This document shows positions 60,001 through 64,000 of a DNA stretch of 64,000 nt, piece after piece; positions within the stretch are counted from its first letter, which is position 1; the number at the start of each line of letters is the position of its first letter. Below the pieces are notes generated by a model. The model was not told the origin of the DNA and did no database searches. It saw nothing but the letters and a program-made list of their open reading frames with translations. Where the stretch lies: contig CAXHKT010000183.1 in NCBI GenBank assembly GCA_964017195.1, positions 849,401 through 913,400 of the forward strand. The letters run 5' to 3'. A program made the position numbers and the translations under genes. The stretch comes from Siderastrea radians (Eukaryota > Cnidaria > Anthozoa > Scleractinia > Rhizangiidae).

Positions 60001-63000
60001 ATATGTGCGATCCTTAGGGAAAAAACCCCATTTTGGGGCATTCCCAGAGGCTCAAAAAGGTGTTCTTATCTGCGCAATCTGTCTGCGCAAGGCTGTGCAC
60101 TGGCCCAATAATAATGCAAATCCCTCGGGGCTATCAGAAAAAACAGTTTATTTTGTAGAAAGTCTGCGATTTTGTCTATAAGGTGGAAAAAACCCCCATT
60201 TTGGGGCCTTCCCTCAGGCCCCAAAAAGCTCGAAAAGCTAACTGGCGCTCTCGGCTGCATGCACAAAGCTCCCAAATGCATTCAATCCCTTTGGGACCAT
60301 CCGAAAAAATTCCTTTTGTGCAAAAGTACAAAGAAAGCGCGATATGTGCGATCCTTAGGGAAAAAACCCCATTTTGGGGCATTCCCAGAGGCTCAAAAAG
60401 GTGTTCTTATCTGCGCAATCTGTCTGCGCAAGGCTGCGCACTGGCCCAATAATAATGCAAATCCCTCGGGGCTATCAGAAAAAACAGTTTATTGTGTAGA
60501 AAGTCTGCGATTTTGTCGATAAGGTGGAAAAAACCCCCATTTTGGGGCCTTCCCTCAGGCCCCAAAAAGCTCAAAAAGCTAACTGGCGCTCTCGGCTGCA
60601 TGCACAAAGCTCCCAAATGCATTCAATCCCTTTGGGACCATCCGAAAAAAATTCCTTTTGTGCAAAAGTACAAAGAAAGCGCGATATGTGCGATCCTTAG
60701 GGAAAAAACACCATTTTGGGGCATTCCCAGAGGCTCAAAAAGGTGTTCTTATCTGCGCAATCTGTCTGCACAAGGCTGCGCACTGGCCCAATAATAATGC
60801 AAATCCCTCGGGGCTATCAGAAAAAACAGTTTATTGTGTAGAAAGTCTGCGATTTTGTCGATAAGGTGGAAAAACACCCCATTTTGGGGCCTTCGCTCAG
60901 GCCCCAAAAAGCTCAAAAAGCTAAAAGGCGCTCTCGGCTGCATGCACAAAGCTCCCAAATGCATTCAATCCCTTTGGGACCATCCGAAAAAAATTCCTTT
61001 TGTGCAAAAGTACAAAGAAAGCGCGATATGTGCGATCCTTAGGGAAAAAACCCCATTTTGGGGCATTCCCAGAGGATCAAAAAGGTGTTCTTATCTGCGC
61101 AATCTGTCTGCGCAAGGCTGCGCACTGGCCCAATAATAATGCAAATCCCTCGGGGCTATCAGAAAAAACAGTTTATTGTGTAGAAAGTCTGCGATTTTGT
61201 CGATAAGGTGGAAAAAAGCCCCATTTTGGGGCCTTCCCTCAGGCCCCAAAAAGCTCAAAAAGCTAACTGGCGCTCTCGGCTGCATGCACAAAGCTCCCAA
61301 ATGCATTCAATCCCTTTGGGACCATCCGAAAAAAATTCCTTTTGTGCAAAAGTACAAAGAAAGCGCGATATGTGCGATCCTTAGGGAAAAAACCCCATTT
61401 TGGGGCATTCCCAGACTCTCAAAGAGGTGTTCTTATCTGCGCAATCTGTCTGCGCAAGGCTGCGCACTGGCCCAATAATAATGCAAATCCCTCGGGGCTA
61501 TCAGAAAAAACAGTTTATTGTGTAGAAAGTCTGCGATTTTGTCGATAAGGTGGAAAAAACCCCCATTTTGGGGCCTTCCGTCAGGCCCCAAAAAGCTCAA
61601 AAAGCTAACTGGCGCTCTCGGCTGCATGCACAAAGCTCCCAAATGCATTCAATCCCTTTGGGACCATCCGAAAAAAATTCCTTTTGTGCAAAAGTACAAA
61701 GAAAGCGCGATATGTGCGATCCTTAGGGAAAAAAACCCATTTTGGGGCATTCCCAGAGGCTCAAAAAGGTGTTCTTATCTGCGCAATCTGTCTGCACAAG
61801 GCTGCGCACTGGCCCAATAATAATGCAAATCCCTCGGGGCTATCAGAAAAAACAGTTTATTTTGTAGAAAGTCTGCGATTTTGTCGATAACGTGGAAAAA
61901 AACCCCATTTTGGGGCCTTCCCTCAGGCCCCAAAAAGCTCAAAAAGCTAACTGGCGCTCTCGGCTGCATGCACAAAGCTCCCAAATGCATTCAAACCCTT
62001 TGGGACCATCCGAAAAAAATTCCTTTTGTGCAAAAGTACAAAGAAAGCGCGATATGTGCGATCCTTAGGGAAAAAACCCCATTTTGGGGCATTCCCAGAG
62101 GCTCAAAAAGGTGTTCTTATCTGCGCAATCTGTCTGCGCAAGGCTGCGCACTGGCCCAATAATAATGCAAATCCCTCGGGGCTATCAGAAAAAACAGTTT
62201 ATTGTGTAGAAAGTCTGCGATTTTGTCGATAAGGTGGAAAAAAACCCCATTTTGGGGCCTTCCCTCAGGCCCCAAAAAGCTCAAAAAGCTAACTGGCGCT
62301 CTCGGCTGCATGCACAAAGCTCCCAAATGCATTCAATCCCTTTGAAACCATCCGAAAAAAATTCCTTTTGTGCAAAAGTACAAAGAAAGCGCGATATGTG
62401 CGATCCTTAGGGAAAAAACCCCATTTTGGGGCATTCCCAGAGGATCAAAAAGGTGTTCTTATCTGCGCAATCTGTCTGCGCAAGGCTGCGCACTGGCCCA
62501 ATAATAATGCAAATCCGTCGGGGCTATCAGAAAAAACAGTTTATTGTGTAGAAAGTCTGCGATTTTGTCGATAAGGTGGAAAAAACCCCCATTTTGGGGC
62601 CTTCCCTCAGGCCCCAAAAAGCTCAAAAAGGTAACTGGCGCTCTCGGCTGCATGCACAAAGCTCCCAAATGCATTCAATCCCTTTGGGACCATCCGAAAA
62701 AAATTCCTTTTGTGCAAAAGTACAAAGAAAGCGCGATATGTGCGATCCTTAGGGAAAAAACCCCATTTTGGGGCATTCCCAGAGGCTCAAAAAGGTGTTC
62801 TTATCTGCGCAATCTGTCTGCGCAAGGCTGCGCACTGGCCCAATAATAATGCAAATCCCTCGGGGCTATCAGAAAAAACAGTTTATTGTGTAGAAAGTCT
62901 GCGATTTTGTCGATAAGGTGGAAAAAACCCCCATTTTGGGGCCTTCCCTCAGGCCCCAAAAAGCTCAAAAAGCTAACTGGCGCTCTCGGCTACATGCATA

Positions 63001-64000
63001 AAGCTCCCAAATGCATTCAATCCCTTTGGGACCATCAGAAAAAAATTCCTTTTGTGCAAAAGTACAAAGAAAGCGCGATATGTGCGATCCTTAGGGAAAA
63101 AACCCCATTTTGGGGCATTCCCAGAGGCTCAAAAAGGTGTTCTTATCTGCGCAATCTGTCTGCGCAAGGCTGCGCACTGGCCCAATAATAATGCAAATCC
63201 CTCGGAACTATCAGAAAAAACAGTTTATTGTGTAGAAAGTCTGCGATTTTGTCGATAAGGTGGAAAAAAACCCCATTTTGGGGCCTTCCCTCAGGCCCCA
63301 AAAAGCTCAAAAAGCTAACTGGCGCTCTCGGCTGCATGCACAAAGCTCCCAAATGCATTCAATCCCTTTGGGACCATCCGAAAAAAATTCCTTTTGTGCA
63401 AAAGTACAAAGAAAGCGCGATATGTGCGATCCTTAGGGAAAAAACCCCATTTTGGGGCATTCCCAGAGGTTCAAAAAGGTGTTCTTATCTGCGCAATCTG
63501 TCTGCGCAAGGCTGCGCACTGGCCCAATAATAATGCAAATCCGTCGGGGCTATCAGAAAAAACAGTTTATTGTGTAGAAAGTCTGCGATTTTGTCGATAA
63601 GGTGGAAAAAACCCCCATTTTGGGGCCTTCCCTCAGGCCCCAAAAAGCTCAAAAAGCTAACTGGCAGTCTCGGCTGCATGCACAAAGCTCCCAAATGCAT
63701 TCAATCCCTTTGGGACCATCCGAAAAAAATTCCTTTTGTGCAAAAGTACAAAGAAAGCGCGATATGTGCGATCCTTAGGGAAAAAACCCCATTTTGGGGC
63801 ATTCGCAGAGGATCAAAAAGGTGTTCTTATCTGCGCAATCTGTCTGCGCAAGGCTGCGCACTGGCCCAATAATAATGCAAATCCGTCGGGGCTATCAGAA
63901 AAAACAGTTTATTGTGTAGAAAGTCTGCGATTTTGTCGATAAGGTGGAAAAAACCCCCATTTTGGGGCCTTCCCTCAGGCCCCAAAAAGCTCAAAAAGCT
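57089..64000 (+). repeat. Monomers with many private variants, weak 4-monomer period at the end
   Basis: Twenty complete units and a partial one. Most marks are private, such as CATCCAAAAAAAAATT (57,240), GTGTTAAAAAATC (59,123), AAAAGGCGCTC (60,923), CAGACTCTCAAAGAGG (61,412), AAGGTAACTGG (62,629) and CTACATGCATAAAG (62,990). Units 58,781 and 59,123 share AATAAGGCAAATC. Units 62,202 and 63,570 share AGGATCAAAA and ATCCGTCGGGG, 1,368 bp apart. ATCCGTCGGGG is also in 63,228. The last unit is cut by the window end at 64,000. Confidence 0.82.
57774..58096 (+). repeat. 323-bp monomer with a 19-bp deletion
   Basis: AATAATGCAAAAAAACAG is read at 58,074-58,091, so the stretch with ATCCCTCGGGGCTATCAG is missing. 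A short A-run at both ends of the lost piece is the likely cause. The unit also has GCTGCACAGTGG in place of GCTGCGCACTGG. The half-B CCC/GGG dyad is removed. Confidence 0.9.

Larger units (their letters stand above)
1..64000 (+). repeat. Satellite DNA array, 342-bp monomer, about 187 head-to-tail copies
   Basis: The same 342-bp sequence recurs across the window in one orientation, with no unique DNA between copies. With the TTG of TTGTGTAG as phase mark, units begin at 10, 352, 694, 1035 and so on to 63,912. All units are 342 bp except those starting at: 694, 6507, 19859, 23611, 24294, 27714, 30109, 33529, 34212, 38657, 40024, 40707, 43771, 45138, 45821, 47859, 49910, 51277, 54696, 60151 (341); 9584, 19174, 21568, 27029, 28397, 29424, 30792, 57089 (343); 59123 (344); 13005 (355); 22595 (332); 41390 and 46162 (329); 57774 (323). 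These steps sum exactly to the observed span. Typical units differ from the commonest sequence at only a few positions. A centromeric or pericentromeric role is inferred from array length, homogeneity and HORs; there is no direct proof. I do not recognise the family. Confidence 0.98.

Noticed and set aside
63465..63480. Pol III B-box-like GGTTCAAAAAGG
   Set aside because: A single-unit variant of AGGCTCAAAAAGG. It lacks the terminal C of the B-box core, and no A-box or tRNA-like fold is present.
10..63872. Hundreds of open reading frames of about 68-133 codons on both strands
   Set aside because: They are the same few frames repeated with each monomer. The longest starts at TTG, frames overlap on both strands, all six frames contain stops in every monomer, and there is no recognisable domain, ribosome-binding or promoter context.
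1..64000. CRISPR array
   Set aside because: Repeats of 342 bp without variable spacers, no cas genes, and continuous homology through the whole period.
1..64000. rDNA spacer or 5S gene array
   Set aside because: No rRNA gene or internal control region is seen in the 342-bp unit.
1..64000. Primate alpha satellite, because of the 171-bp half length
   Set aside because: Only the length is similar. The sequence is richer in GC and C/G runs and lacks the CENP-B box and recognisable alpha-satellite motifs.

Overview
The whole 64-kb window is one uninterrupted tandem array of a single satellite DNA. The monomer is 342 bp. Using the TTG of TTGTGTAG as phase mark, I count 187 complete units (10 to 63,911), a 9-bp tail of a preceding unit (1-9) and an 89-bp partial unit (63,912-64,000). 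All units lie head-to-tail in one orientation. 153 are exactly 342 bp and 34 differ, mostly by 1 bp in an A/C run. The array enters and leaves the window, so it is longer than 64 kb. I see no protein-coding gene, RNA gene, mobile element, CRISPR array or unique DNA.

Satellite arrays this long and homogeneous, with higher-order repeats (HORs), are a hallmark of eukaryotic centromeric or pericentromeric (or other constitutive) heterochromatin. I do not recognise the family and cannot name the organism. The representative monomer is about 46% GC (hand count 157/342) and keeps 12 CpGs. No CENP-B box is visible. Each monomer is itself an old dimer: two diverged halves of about 174 and 168 bp align along their length, so the ancestral unit was about 171 bp, close to one nucleosome repeat. 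The monomer is rich in dyad symmetry, including a perfect 10-bp stem with an 8-nt loop.

Layout: 1-2,744 mixed units with many of a GATGAG subfamily; 2,745-5,480 a 3-monomer HOR; 6,848-13,004 two copies of a 9/10-monomer HOR; 13,005-13,359 a chimeric 355-bp unit; 15,412-17,463 a second 3-monomer HOR; 16,780-21,910 and 24,635-29,766 two copies of a 15-monomer block, nine differences apart, at a 7,855-bp offset; 29,767-37,630 dimeric and about 10-monomer repeats; 39,340-48,883 a rearranged 14-monomer HOR; 50,251-57,088 two adjacent copies of a 10-monomer HOR (17 differences); 57,089-64,000 mostly private variants with a weak 4-monomer period.

These nested periods suggest repeated local amplification by unequal exchange or replication-based copying. 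The most interesting points are the ancestral half-dimer structure, a variant that replaces one dyad with another, A/C run boundaries that move at constant total length, and the chimeric unit with two microhomology junctions.
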